A stretch of 64,000 nt of DNA from Simmondsia chinensis. Taxonomy: Eukaryota > Streptophyta > Magnoliopsida > Caryophyllales > Simmondsiaceae. Shown here piece by piece: positions 42,932 to 53,250 of this stretch; positions within the stretch are counted from its first letter, which is position 1, and each line of letters begins with the position of its first letter. The position numbers and the translations under genes were made by a program. The stretch lies in NCBI GenBank assembly GCA_018398585.1, contig JAGTTD010000008.1:22839172-22903171 (forward strand), in the 5' to 3' direction. The notes beneath the pieces were generated by a model. That model worked only from the letters and a program-made list of their open reading frames with translations. It was not told the origin of the DNA and did not search any database.

Positions 42932-44285
42932 CCCAAACTTGGGAGAGTTGGGATGATGTCGTTTTAAGACTAAAGGTCACTTGTTTGTCACGTGGAGGCA
43001 TATGCAAGGCATTATAGGCCTTTAAATACTAAGATAACGACATCACGAGCCCAGTTTCTCAAAGAGTTAAATCACTTATAGTATGTCAACCTCTCAAGAT
43101 AGTTGTTGGGGTAAAGGGCTCAAGCTCAAGGGACTTTCCAGAAGGCTCCAAGATAGGCGGTTTTGAAGGTCAAGGCAGTTAACTAAAGTGCATATCAAGG
43201 TGCGTGGACCTCAAGTACATCTAAAAGAATGTGGGGCATCTAGAAGGGACTCCAGCAAATTATACAGACGTGGGGCTTCCAAAAAGACGTACGAGCACAC
43301 ATTTTCAGGGCACGATCAACCCATTTAGCACGCCGAAGAAGCATTGAGGCAGATATGGGGAAGAGATGCCATGAATGCAGGATGCACCAATTATTTTGCT
43401 TGTTTTATAACTAAGAGACACTATTTTAGTTGTAAAGTGTTCAGCACCACCATACAAACTTCTTCAAGTTTCATTATAGCATAGTTGCACTTTTTAACTA
43501 GGAGTAGCAAAACTTACACTAGTCTAGCATATATAGCTTACTTTGTACTTCTATTCTTCAATGGCAACACAACATTTCGAGTTTCAGATATGAACTCTTC
43601 ATTTTAACATGTTCCCAACAACGACGAGTTAAGAATTAAGGTGTTGGATTAAGGCTTTGATGGCCAGTGCTTAGCCTTGATTACATTAGTCTTAACACTA
43701 GTCACTACTTGATAAGTCAGGTGAACTTAGGTTTGAGTTATTATTTAAGGGCTTTGATAGTTAAGGCTTGACCTTTATTGCATTAGTCCTCATCTAGTAA
43801 CCCAGATACAATTTGCTCCATCTTAGTCTTGTCAAACTCTAACTCATTCGAGTTATTACAAGTCAATGGTGCTAGGCTTAAAAATCTAATTTACTCAAGA
43901 CTTGTAAGTGGACTACTACGCTATTGAGTTCGTCCCCACCCCAATTCCCAGCTTCTAAGTGTTCGAGGAAACGTGTGCATAGGCTTAGTTCCATCACCCA
44001 AACTGCCACTTAACCTGGGTCCATATCCCTTTTAGTTTACTATCAATTATTAACACAAAAATCTAGCAAAAAATATAAAGTCTCCTTAATTTGAACGAGA
44101 GCAAAATCCACATTAAAATTGCAAACCGAAGTCAGATTAAGCAAAAACACCATCCCTTTTTCCCAGAACGGTGATTGGTTGAAGTCAAATACATGTTGTC
44201 CGGAACTTGGGCCCGTTCCCACATTGCTACCAGTCCCAATTTTCATATTTGTTTGATTTTGTATTTACGGTGACCACACACCCAC
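42932..44285 (+). repeat. ~1.3-kb LTR-like direct repeat, copy A
   Basis: Collinear over its whole length with 49335-50625: shared blocks include GATGATGTCGTTT/GATGCCGTTTG, AAAGTGCATATCAAGG, AAACTTCTTCAAGTTT, GGGTCCATATCCCTTTTA and ATTTACGGTGACCACACAC at the end. It begins TGTTAACACC after a purine tract, as a 3' LTR would. No primer site follows either copy, so LTR status is tentative. Confidence 0.55.
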
Positions 44286-44486
44286 TAAGCAAACAAAAGG
44301 AGAAAACACTACCATTGACCCCCCATCTATTACTTTTATCTAATTTGAAACGTTTCCATAAAATTTTGCGAAATAGACACAAATCTTTAAAATATTATTA
44401 TCTACTAGGAGATGTGTTAATTGCTTCATTTATATTTCTTGAGGTCGAAACATAATTACCTATGAGGTTTATTCCATCCATTACCA
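44286..44486. other. AT-rich spacer
   Basis: No coding or element signature. Separates the direct repeat from the hAT remnant, whose C-terminal half is missing. Confidence 0.4.
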
Positions 44487-45667
44487 TTAAAACAAAATAT
44501 GAGAAATGCAACCTAAATGAAATATTTTCCCATTCAACATGGGTTTCAAAGACCTAATTAACTTATCAACAGAGGTGGTGTTTTTAGTCGCATTGGCGAA
44601 AGAAATACTCAGAATTTTATCTTCAAGCCCCCACTCACTGCATATCGATACTATGGCATTTGCAATTACGCGAGCACTATACGGATATTCAAATAGTCGA
44701 TAATAAACAAGTCTTTCTTGCATTATAAAGGTTTGGTCAATCCAATGTACAGTTTTTCACGTATAAGCTATGTGGGATTTCGTTGACCACATATCAGACA
44801 TAAACGAGATCAAGCTTGTGTTCGTTATTAAGATTTCTTTTAGTGCGCTTTTCTTTTGAATAAATTCAGTCAAAGCGCCATGTTTCAAAGTACTGCGAGG
44901 GACCCTTTGAGCCACAGGTTTAGCGCATTGCGATAGTAATGCAAAACTCGAGGGTCCTCGCCTGTGGTAAATGGCTTCTAGGCTGAAATGAACTAATTTA
45001 CGTCAATTAGTGCCTTGTGAAAAACCCAGTGTTAGACAGTGCACCAGATGAATGTTGAAGGAGGGACTGTTGTGATTTACCTGCAGTTAAGTCGGAGTGG
45101 GAATTTCTCAGTGTCTCGATAAATTTCCGATCCCACCACTAGGTGGATGGCTGTATCCTTCGTTATTGTTACAAAGTTTAGAAATTCCTTATTTTGCATA
45201 CAATCTAAGGTAAAATATTGCCATACATGAGTACTTGCGCGTCTAGTAGAGCTAGATGTTGCCGGATGTTCGATCGTCCTGTTCTTCAAATCGGGTGCTT
45301 CACCAATGACGAGAGAGGGATGAGAATATCCTACACTAGCCAATTTTAGAAAAGGTGATTCTTCTAAATGAGTGAGAAAGGGTAATGAGGGTTATATTCA
45401 AATAGATCATCACTTTCCTAATTTAAAGTGTTTGTGAATGGTGGTGTCATAACAGGATCTAGAAATTGGTTTCGGTATTAAACTCAACTCCTCCAATATT
45501 TGTTGGAGAAGATTGGGTCCTAGAGGCTTTGGGAGAGCTAGAAGTAGATTGGCTTGAACCAGATAAGCGAAAACCAAATCAGCCAGCTCCAGATTAAAAT
45601 CCTTTGTGTTCCATGATATGAATAGTATATTAAATATGTCAAATACAAAAAAAAAGTAATAATACAA
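44487..45667 (-). pseudogene. hAT transposase remnant
   Basis: Minus strand 44723-44487 reads VIANAIVSICSEWGLEDKIL, then SISFANATKNTTSVDKL and KIFHLGCISHIL, matching the conserved hAT core where family members have (L)DNASxN and C(.)CHxLN. Upstream, near 44800, ISFMSDMWSTKSHIAYT gives the DMW(T/S)S block. 45077-45343 (RRASTHVWQYFTLD) looks like a degenerate BED zinc-finger start. The catalytic region is interrupted by stops, and the dimerisation C-terminus is absent. Confidence 0.82.
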
Positions 45668-45761
45668 TGTAAAATAGTCAATAAAAATTAGATCCTAATT
45701 TAAGGAAACGTAAATTAAATATTTAACTTCAATAAGCTTCTAAAAGCACAATTGAAACTTT

Positions 45762-45777
45762 AAACTTTAGCGCACAA
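45762..45777. repeat. Target duplication of SINE copy 3
   Basis: AAACTTTAGCGCACAA here and AAGCTTTAGCGCACAA at 46017-46032, 15 of 16 identical, exactly flanking the SINE. Confidence 0.88.
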
Positions 45778-46016
45778 AGGAACATACCCAATGCCTCAAG
45801 GGCTCCCGCCTACGCAGGGTTTGGGGGGGACGGATGTACGCAGCCTTCCCCCTTCAGGGTATTAACCTGAAAAGAGGCTGTTTCCCAGTGCCCCCAACCT
45901 GAGGGTGAGAACTTCCCAGGAAGTCACCCATACTGGTATTACTCTCACCCAAGCACGCTTAACTTCGGAGTTCTAATGGGATCCGGTGACGGCGTGTTGG
46001 TGCCCTCTTTGGTTTT
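45778..46016 (-). mobile_element. 5S-headed SINE, copy 3 (full length)
   Basis: 239 bp inserted in the hAT element. Minus strand starts AAACCAAAGAGGGCACCAAC, then CACCGGATCCCATTAGAACT and CCGAAGTTAAGCGTGCTTGG, following 5S rRNA to GGGTGACTTCCTGGGAAGTT. From about 45905 downward it becomes the RTE-type tail (CAGGTTGGGGGCACTGGGAA ... GGGAGCCCTTGAGGCATTGG). This is one of the copies closest to 5S rRNA, including the CCGGATCCCAT block near the 5S start. Confidence 0.9.
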
Positions 46017-46032
46017 AAGCTTTAGCGCACAA

Positions 46033-46416
46033 TTACAGAATTAGAAAATAGTAGAGAAGAATTGGAGAGAGTAAAGAAAAGAGGATGATTGAATTGTAGA
46101 GTTGTGTGGTGAATGAGGAGGGATGTGCGATTATTTACAAATGAAAATAATTTTTTTTGAAGTAAGCGTTTGGGGAGGGGGTCTAAATTTTGGAAGGAAA
46201 GATCCGTTGGGGTAACAGTTACCCTGGCGGCTCTTTCCTTTTCTTTAATTTAAGAGCACAGGTTAGACTTGTGTCTTAAAATGGGTCTGACCCACTAGCA
46301 GGTTGTAAATGGGTCTGACCCGTGTCACTCGCATGGATTAGGCTGGGTCCAGGTTCGGAAGCTCTTGAAATTGACCCGTGAACCGGCCCACTATAGGGAA
46401 TGTTTGACCCGCCGAA
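46033..46416 (-). other. 5' part of the hAT element
   Basis: Upstream of the transposase remnant. AGAATTAGAAAATAGTAGAG and the following ATTTACAAATGAAAATAATT resemble the interior of the small hAT at 11590-11700. Repeated GGGTCTGACCC/GACCCGTG motifs near 46280-46400 continue at 47954-48018, after the small LTR element, as subterminal repeats. Confidence 0.55.
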
Positions 46417-46728
46417 TGTTATCGAGGGTCATGCCCAATTTAGTCTCGAGTCTCTCGACTGCCAAGTCAGCACGCCACGTCCTCTGCCACCTTAGCCCTA
46501 ACGACACCTCATCTGGTATTATTAGTATAAATAATAGTGATAAGTTAGAGGCCGTTCATGCTTAGATTATTGATCATGAATGTATCTCTCTTTCTCCCCT
46601 AAATTCTCTAGATTTCTACCCCTTTCTTCCATATCTTCCTCCCCTTTCTCACTATCAATTTTAATATAAATCTCATGTTTCAATGGTTGATTTGAGTTCA
46701 TAAGCTTGATTTGATTTCATTTGTATAA

Positions 46729-46746
46729 ATTGGTATCAAAGCAGAC
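46729..46746 (+). promoter_or_regulatory. tRNA-Met-type primer site of small LTR element
   Basis: ATTGGTATCAAAGCAGAC, one mismatch to TGGTATCAGAGC over the core. Confidence 0.7.
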
Positions 46747-46763
46747 GACCCTCAACATCAACA

Positions 46764-47060
46764 ATGGAATCAGGTAGAAATTGCTGGAATACAAGCTACA
46801 ATTGCAAGATAATGGAAAAACTTGACCAGATGCAAGAGATCACTAAAAGTATGAGATCCGTGCTGATTACCTCAGCAACAGTAACAAATCTACTCGAGGA
46901 AGCCCCGAAGCCACCACTGTTGCCCAAGATTGAAGTAGAGGTGATCGATCTATCACAAATGGAGCTAAAGGAGGAGAACGTCGATGATCAGAGCGCCTTC
47001 GAGTCATCGGAGAAAAATCGGCCCGGAAATAGAACAAAAAACGTGGAGATTGGAGGATAG
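46764..47060 (+). CDS. Unrecognised 98-aa frame in small LTR element
   Basis: Open frame just after the primer site. Lys/Glu-rich, with KLDQMQEITKSMRSVLITSA (possible coiled coil) and EEAPKPPLLPKIEVEVIDLS. The position would suit a gag start, but no zinc knuckle or gag motif is seen and it may be non-functional. Confidence 0.3.
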   Translation: MESGRNCWNTSYNCKIMEKLDQMQEITKSMRSVLITSATVTNLLEEAPKPPLLPKIEVEVIDLSQMELKEENVDDQSAFESSEKNRPGNRTKNVEIGG

Positions 47061-47953
47061 GCAAATAAAGAAGTGGTAGATGATGGCCATGGATTACAAA
47101 TCGAAGAACAAAGCACGAACGTCAACGTCGTACAAGAATAAAAAACGACCACCAGCTCTAAGGGCATCTGTCACCATCTCCATCACCACCGGACTTCCCC
47201 GGAGAAGAAAATGAGGTTGTGGTGGCTGAGAATGATGAAACAGCGGAGAACGTGTGGGAGGAGAAGTCGCGTTCGTCGCCTACTTGCCTTCGCGTCTGCC
47301 GTCGTGCACCAAGTTTGGCCGTCGGGCGCCGTGGAATGCCGCCACCTGCAAGGTCGGGTTAGGGTTTCACAGTGCTGGGCGTCATGGCTGCGGAAGAAGA
47401 GGGATGTGGGTTTGGTGATTTTGGAATTAAAATTTGTGTATAATTACGATTTTTCCCCTGCTTTTTACTTAAATGCTTTAGAGAAAATGAATTTTATAAT
47501 TTTTATCAATTTTATCAATTTTAGTAAATTTAAGGGGTTAAAATTTATAATTATAATGTTTGATCCCAAAGGATTTACCTATTTGTATATCAATACCTTG
47601 ACACTGGAGGACAAGGGTCATTTTACGGCGAGGTTATTAATACGGACGTTACAGAGGGTCACGCCCGATTTGGTCTCGAGCCTCCCAACTGCTAAGTCAA
47701 CACGCCACGTCACCACCCACCTTAGCCCTACACTTGATCTAGTATTATTAGTATGACTAATAATGATTAGTTAAAGGTCATTCATACTTAGATGATTGAT
47801 GATGAATGTATCTCTCTCTCCTCCCTAAATTCTGTAGAATTCTCCCCTTTTCTTCTATGTCTTCCTTTCCTTTCTTACTATCAATTTAATATAAATATCA
47901 TGTTTCAATGGTTGATTTGAGTTCATAAGCTTGATTCGATTTGATTTGTATCA

Positions 47954-48018
47954 TCGGGTCGGGTCGGGTTAATTTACGGGTCGGGCTAGTGGATCAACCT
48001 TACACGTTTGCCACCTCT
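47954..48018 (-). mobile_element. Terminal end of the larger hAT element
   Basis: TCGGGTCGGGTCGGGTTAAT subterminal repeats, then GTTTGCCACCTCTA, matching the terminal GCCACCTCTA of the small hAT at 11796. This is the 5' terminus relative to the minus-strand transposase. The opposite terminus was not found. Confidence 0.65.
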
Positions 48019-48139
48019 AAACCAGCCACCACACCAATTTGAGTATATGAGAATTTGGTACATCAAACTTTAAATAAATACAAAGCGCGTTATTTGCACG
48101 CGTGGTTTCTATGTGCTATTGCCACTTACAGTTTAAAGG

Positions 48140-48159
48140 ATGTCATTTTCTTCACTAAA
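48140..48159. repeat. Target duplication of SINE copy 4
   Basis: ATGTCATTTTCTTCACTAAA, repeated exactly at 48395-48414: a perfect 20-bp duplication flanking the SINE. Confidence 0.93.
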
Positions 48160-48394
48160 AAGCAACATTTCTAGTGCCCAAAGGGCTCCTGCCTAAGTAG
48201 AATCTGGGGGGTGGATGTCCGGAACCTTCTCCCTTCAGGGTGGTACCCTGAAGAGAGGCTGTTTTCGAGTACTCCCAACCTGAGGGGTGTGGACTTCCTA
48301 GGCAGTCACCCATCTTGATACTACTCTCGCCCAAGCAAGCTTAACTTCAAAGTTTTAATGGGATCAGGTGTCAGCGTGTTAGTACCCTCTTGGT
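48160..48394 (-). mobile_element. 5S-headed SINE, copy 4 (full length)
   Basis: 235 bp. Minus strand begins CCAAGAGGGTACTAACACGC, then GATCCCATTAAAACTTTGAA and GTTAAGCTTGCTTGGGCGAG and reads through the 5S C-box region to about 48290. Then comes the RTE-type tail (CTCAGGTTGGGAGTACTCGA, GAGCCCTTTGGGCACTAG). The perfect 20-bp duplication implies fairly recent insertion. Confidence 0.92.
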
Positions 48395-48414
48395 ATGTCA
48401 TTTTCTTCACTAAA

Positions 48415-49111
48415 GCAAGATTTGAACCTCAGTTTCGTTTTTGCCCTTCCCCTATAGAACCCTCTGTCGTTTCATCGTTTATGTCAAAAACCGTAGGCAG
48501 AGACGCTGTCTCCTCCCCCTTGGTGGATCAGCCTTCCCACGTTAGAGGCCGCCTAGGAGAAAGTAAATGGGTTGTTGGATTTTCAAGCTAGCCACGATTA
48601 TTCTCGGATTTGTCTTTGTGGTTTCTTTTGCTTGATTTCTTGGGTGGAAAATGGAATTTCAGTACTGTTGCTTTTCTTTTGTTATTAGATGGCCCAATTT
48701 GTTTAGCCATTTTTTGTTGCCTTTTTATGGAGCTTTATTCAATTCGTTTTCATTGCCTTTTTGAATTGCATTCAGTTTGGGATGTGTTTAGTAATATTTT
48801 GGGGCAATTTGTTTTTCTGTTATACTAAGTTTGATTTACTTTTGCAAATTTTCCGAGCCCTGAGTTGAGAGGTTGAGGGGTTGATGGCACTGATAGGTTG
48901 AGGGCTGCAATGAAGGGTTGAGGGTGAAACAATGGCTTATAAGAATGTTCGATTTATGCTTTGGTGGGCTTTGCAGAAGGGAGGGACTTTGCTTTAATGA
49001 AATAGAAAGTTAGAATAGGTTTGGCTTATGATAAGATCAACCCTCTTCATCTAATTTAAAGGTACATGAGCCGTTACATATTTTTGGTATTATATAATTT
49101 ATCAATTATAC
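48415..49111 (+). other. Unassigned, possible host gene fragment
   Basis: Less AT-rich than its surroundings. A frame through 48591 reads KTVGRDAVSSPLVDQPSHVR and GRLGESKWVVGFSS. A following frame is hydrophobic (MSLWFLLLDFLGGKWNFSTV), in T-rich, intron-like sequence. No family recognised. It could be a 5' exon/UTR of a host gene, a captured gene fragment or element sequence. Confidence 0.3.
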
Positions 49112-49123
49112 CATATAAATATA
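49112..49123. repeat. Target duplication of short SINE/LINE tail
   Basis: CATATAAATATA here and at 49255-49266, 12 of 12, flanking the insert. Confidence 0.75.
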
Positions 49124-49254
49124 CAGGTTGAGGGTCGTCGGAAACAACCTCTCGTCAAGGTCTCACCCTGAGGGGGTAACGCTGCGTACATCCCACCCCT
49201 CTCAGACCTTGCGTACGCGGGAGCCCTTGAGGCACTGGGACTACTGTTGTGTAA
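49124..49254 (+). mobile_element. 5'-truncated SINE or RTE LINE tail
   Basis: 131 bp matching only the shared 3' tail (GGTTGAGGGTCGTCGGAAAC ... GCGTACATCCCACCCCTCTC ... GAGCCCTTGAGGCACTGGGA), with no 5S part. A 12-bp target duplication shows that it inserted in this short form, by 5' truncation during target-primed reverse transcription. Confidence 0.8.
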
Positions 49255-49334
49255 CATATAAATATAATTATAATTATTCAAAATTTAATTATACATCATG
49301 CAGTGCATGGGAAAACTTTTATATATGTATATAT

Positions 49335-50625
49335 ACACCTAAATCTCAAGGGAGTTGGAACGATGCCGTTTGAAGATAAAAGGATACGTGCACAATAAGT
49401 GGAGCCATGCTCAAGGCACAATTGACTTGGGAATATAATTAACGGCATTTTGAGTTCAACTACTTGACCACTTCAAGCCTTTTAATAACAACATCTCGAG
49501 ATGACTAGAAAGGTAAAAGAGGCTCGAGCTTGAGGCAGTTACTAGGAGTACTACAGGAAAGGTGATGGCCAAGCTCGAGATAGTTACTTAAAGCACATAT
49601 CAAGGAACATGGGCCTCAAGCACATTCAAAGAAGAGTGGATGAACGTGGGAGGGCTAGAAGAACCACGAGCACATGTGTCACACCAATTCAGCATGATAG
49701 AAGACATTGAGGCTGAACATGGGGCAGATTTGCAATATTTTACGGAGCAATGGTTAGAATATTAAGTTGTAACCATTTGTGTTATAAAGTGTCCATACCA
49801 ATCATAAAACTTCTTCAAGTTTTTTTACTACATATTTGTGCTTCATTTCTTTTCTCTTTCCTGTAAGTCGCATAACTTATAACTTCTTGTTTTGTTTTCC
49901 GCAAGAAAATACAACTTTCAGGTTTTAGGTCTAATATTTTTGTTTTGAATATGTTCCCCCAATCGATGGTTTGAGATTAGTGTCATTGGTTTAAGGCTTT
50001 GACGGCCAAGCCCCTAGCTTGATTGCATTGGTCTTAACCATGGTGTCTCTGTTTAGTGAGTCAGGTGAATTTAGGTCTAAGTCACCATTTTAGGGATTTG
50101 ACTGCCAATGATTGACCTTGATTGCATTGGTCCTATTCAGTGACTCGAATATAGTTTGCTCTGCATTAATCTTGTCAAGTTCTAACTCCTTCAAGTTATC
50201 ACAAGTCAAGGGTTCTAGGCATAAAAATATATAGACACGGGCTTGTGAGTAGACTGTTGAGCTCTTGAGCTTGTCTCCTCCCCAATTCCTATCTCTTAAG
50301 TGTACAAGATAAGGTGTCTGTAGGCTCTACTCCATCACCCCAACAACCACTTGGGCCGAGTCCATATCCCTTTTAATTTGCTACAAGTTATTCAAACTAA
50401 AAAACAACAAAAACATATAATTAAAGTCTACTTAATTGGAGCAAGCGCAAAATCCACATATTAATCGCAAACAAAAGTCAGATTCACCAAAAGCATCAAC
50501 CCTCTTCGTAAGTGATTGATTGAGGTCAAACACGCGTGGTTTGATTATTTAACTCGCCCTAAAGTTGAGGCAAGGTCCTTTCTGTATGTTTATTTTATAT
50601 TTACGGTGACCACACACATCATAAA
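49335..50625 (+). repeat. ~1.3-kb LTR-like direct repeat, copy B
   Basis: Collinear partner of 42932-44285, more decayed at its left edge. Ends ATTTACGGTGACCACACAC. No open frame, no polypurine tract seen before it and no primer site after it. Confidence 0.55.
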
Positions 50626-51506
50626 AATAGACACAATGACCAAACAATACACACACACTAGTGTTATCTCGTGCAATGCACGGAGAATGTTTATAATTTA
50701 CAACATTGAATATGACATATCAATATCTATGTTCTTGCTATTTTAAACTTAAATAGCCTTTCTTAGTCTCTTGTGCTCATTATTTTGGCTCGTCCTGACT
50801 TTGTAAGAATTAAATATGCTACCTTTTAATTATTAAATTAAATGATGTTCGTAATACTGTTATGAAAGATTTTGCCTTGTTTTTAATTAAGAATATCAAG
50901 GTTTGGAAATAACGTTCTAAGCAACAGAGGGTAACTTCCCCCTCTTTCCTCATTGAAATTGCATATAATAATTGTAAAAGGGATTTATTTCCCTTTTTCC
51001 ATAAATCTCGGTAATTTTTGTTGATAGGATTTCAAACAATTGTTGGTAAAAGTGTCAAAGGAGGTATATATTTTACTCTTTGTGCACAGTTCGAACATTT
51101 GCCTTATAGTGAATTTAAGTTGTTCCATTAGTTTAAGATTTTTGTTCAAGCCCTGAGTTTGATTGAGTTTATCTTATATTGGTTACTCAAGTTGGTTCGC
51201 TCCATCTTTTCGTCTTGATTTAGATTGATCCATCTTTTAGTCTTGATTTAGATTGAATTATCTTAAATCAACGTTTCCAAACTAATATCATGATTAAATG
51301 GGGCACAAGGTATAGCTACAAAGCTGTCAAGCTTATGGCCACCTTAATTTTCATCTCTTGAGCATTCATGGTAAGGTGTTGAGGAGGGTTTTGCATTGCT
51401 CAGCAACTCAATTGCCAATCTAGTGTTTGGGTTGATAGTAGAAGAGAAGGAAAAAAAATCAATTTTTAAGAGAATTTCAAAGAAGATTTGATCAAGGATA
51501 TGATGG
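50626..51506. other. AT-rich region, nothing recognised
   Basis: AT-rich with two adjacent near-repeats of GCTCCATCTTTTCGTCTTGA/GATCCATCTTTTAGTCTTGA at about 51200-51245. No coding domain; it is the left flank of the copia element. Confidence 0.45.
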
Positions 51507-51655
51507 TATGTGTTAGAAATGGTGTCCGAAAAATCAAAATTTGTCCTACAAATGTTATATTATTAATGAATAAAACTGAAGTCCTAGTTGTTTCCTTAGT
51601 TAAATTTTTGTAAATGAGTATTTATACTGCATGTGATTTTCTTTTAGGTAACATC

Positions 51656-51670
51656 CATGAGATGGGTGTA
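51656..51670. repeat. Target duplication of SINE copy 5
   Basis: CATGAGATGGGTGTA, repeated exactly at 51915-51929. The empty version reads CGTGAGAAGGGTGTG at about 59177-59191 in the sister LTR. Confidence 0.92.
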
Positions 51671-51914
51671 CCAAAGAGGGTACCAACATCGCCGTCACTG
51701 GATCCCATTAGAACTTCGAAGCTAAGCATGCTTGGACGAGAGCAGTACCACGATGCATGACCTCCTGGGAAGTCCTCACCCTCAAGTTGGGGGTACTTGG
51801 AAACAGCCTCTCTTTAGGGGTAATACCCTAAAGGGGAAAGGCTGCGTACATCCGTCCCCCACCCCCCAAGCCTTGCTTAGGCCGGAGCCCTTCGCGCATG
51901 GGGTTTGCTGCTTT
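51671..51914 (+). mobile_element. 5S-headed SINE, copy 5 (full length)
   Basis: 244 bp. Starts CCAAAGAGGGTACCAACATC, then CACTGGATCCCATTAGAACT, TCGAAGCTAAGCATGCTTGG and GATGCATGACCTCCTGGGAA of the 5S-like half, then TTGGGGGTACTTGGAAACAG, GGCTGCGTACATCCGTCCCC and GGAGCCCTTCGCGCATGGGG of the RTE-type tail. It has a perfect 15-bp target duplication, and the 3' LTR of the same element lacks it, so it inserted after the copia element did. Confidence 0.93.
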
Positions 51915-53242
51915 CATGAGATGGGTGTAGTCCTCAGACTACAATTTATATTTTTGTTCTAAATTGTTTATGAGATTAACCCACAGATAGACTTGGAACA
52001 AATGGTATGGATTGCTGTTTGAATAACTAGTGGTCGATGATGAGCTTGGGCTTCTTGTCTATTAAGACCATGACTTAATACTTTAGATGACTTGTCTTGG
52101 TCAAGTCGATGATGATCCAAAAGTGTTAGGTTGGTGTGTCCAATAAGATTGACACCCTAAGTTGGACCATGTGAGTTACTTGTTTCTAGACTACTATCAG
52201 AGATGAGTGATTCACGTTGTACTGTATGAACGATGACTTTAAATCCTGAGAGTATTCTGGACTTGTGCATGGAGCGTTAGTTGCTTTGGTGTACTATAAG
52301 TAAGGTCTAAATAAATGACTGAATTCCCACGTGCACTAAGTAGCGACATGAAGTATGACAAGGATCATGTGTACAATATAGAATCTACAATCTCTTATGA
52401 GGCATAGATGTCCCCATAGTTGATTCGCATATATTTGAATAGTTTGGAATCTTTGGCAAAAGTATTCTAGGTGTCTAATATTTGGAATTTACACTATGAA
52501 TATGTTCAAGTATAAGTAAATTATTCAGTGAAGGGCGAGTCAGTAAGTAATGGAGAAGCTGCGAGAATGATAGTAATAGTAGTTATATTTATCCTTTGTC
52601 ATAGACATCTAGTGGAGGGGTTGTTGTCTTTAATACAGTCTATTTGAAAAATATTGAATAAATGACTTAAGTCTAGAGTGCAATGGGATATATTTAGTGG
52701 AATTAAGTCCCATTAAATGGTAATTAAATTTTATCATGAGATGATAATTAATTTAACCCATTTGGAAATATATTTAAATTATCTTTGAGGTCCCTACACA
52801 AACCTCTATATTTATTGCAATGGAAAAAATATTAAAGATTTCATGAGATGAATAAATTTAATTTTGTCAAATATTACTCATGAGATAAATAAAAATTTAA
52901 AATTATAAAATACAATAATTTTTGAAATATAAAATTTATAAGATGAATTTTTATATATGGGAGAAACAAAGCAAAAAAAAAAAAAAAAAAAAGAGTCAAA
53001 AATCACATTTATCAGGGTTGGATCTGTGTGCTTCAAATCCAACGAACTAGCGCGCGACACCCTCTTGCAATCCGTGTTCGCGTGTGCAGACGAATAAAAC
53101 GCTGCCACTTGGCACGCGTTAATAAGGCGGTAGCACTCGAATTTTCCTTGATGCAACATTTCGTTTTAAGTTTTGGTTTTACATGATACGCTGCGTTTTG
53201 TTAGTTATCGACTAATGAATTTTTTTAGCTCCGGTATTCTAC

Positions 53243-53250
53243 TATAAATA
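53243..53250 (+). promoter_or_regulatory. TATA box in copia LTR
   Basis: TATAAATA, equivalent to the motifs at 21281 and 26916 in related LTRs. Confidence 0.45.

Larger units (their letters stand above)
46417..47953 (+). mobile_element. Small non-autonomous LTR retrotransposon
   Basis: Two ~310-bp LTRs (46417-46728 and 47647-47953) share CACGCCACGTC, AGTATTATTAGTAT-like and CATGTTTCAATGGTTGATTT blocks. The first is followed by the primer site ATTGGTATCAAAGCAGAC. The ~920-bp interior has one short charged frame (46764-47060) that matches no domain I recognise, and no pol. Size and structure are TRIM-like. Inserted within the 5' subterminal region of the hAT element. Confidence 0.8.

Noticed and set aside
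44043..44246. Short minus-strand frame as a gene
   Set aside because: Lies wholly inside the 1.3-kb direct repeat, and the partner copy does not keep it open.
45077..45343. Independent host gene
   Set aside because: Collinear with the hAT transposase fragments on the same strand and explained as its degenerate N-terminal zinc-finger region.
51671..51914. Cassandra-type LTR carrying 5S sequence
   Set aside because: No paired LTRs, no primer site or purine tract, and the target duplications are 15-20 bp rather than 5 bp, as for SINEs.
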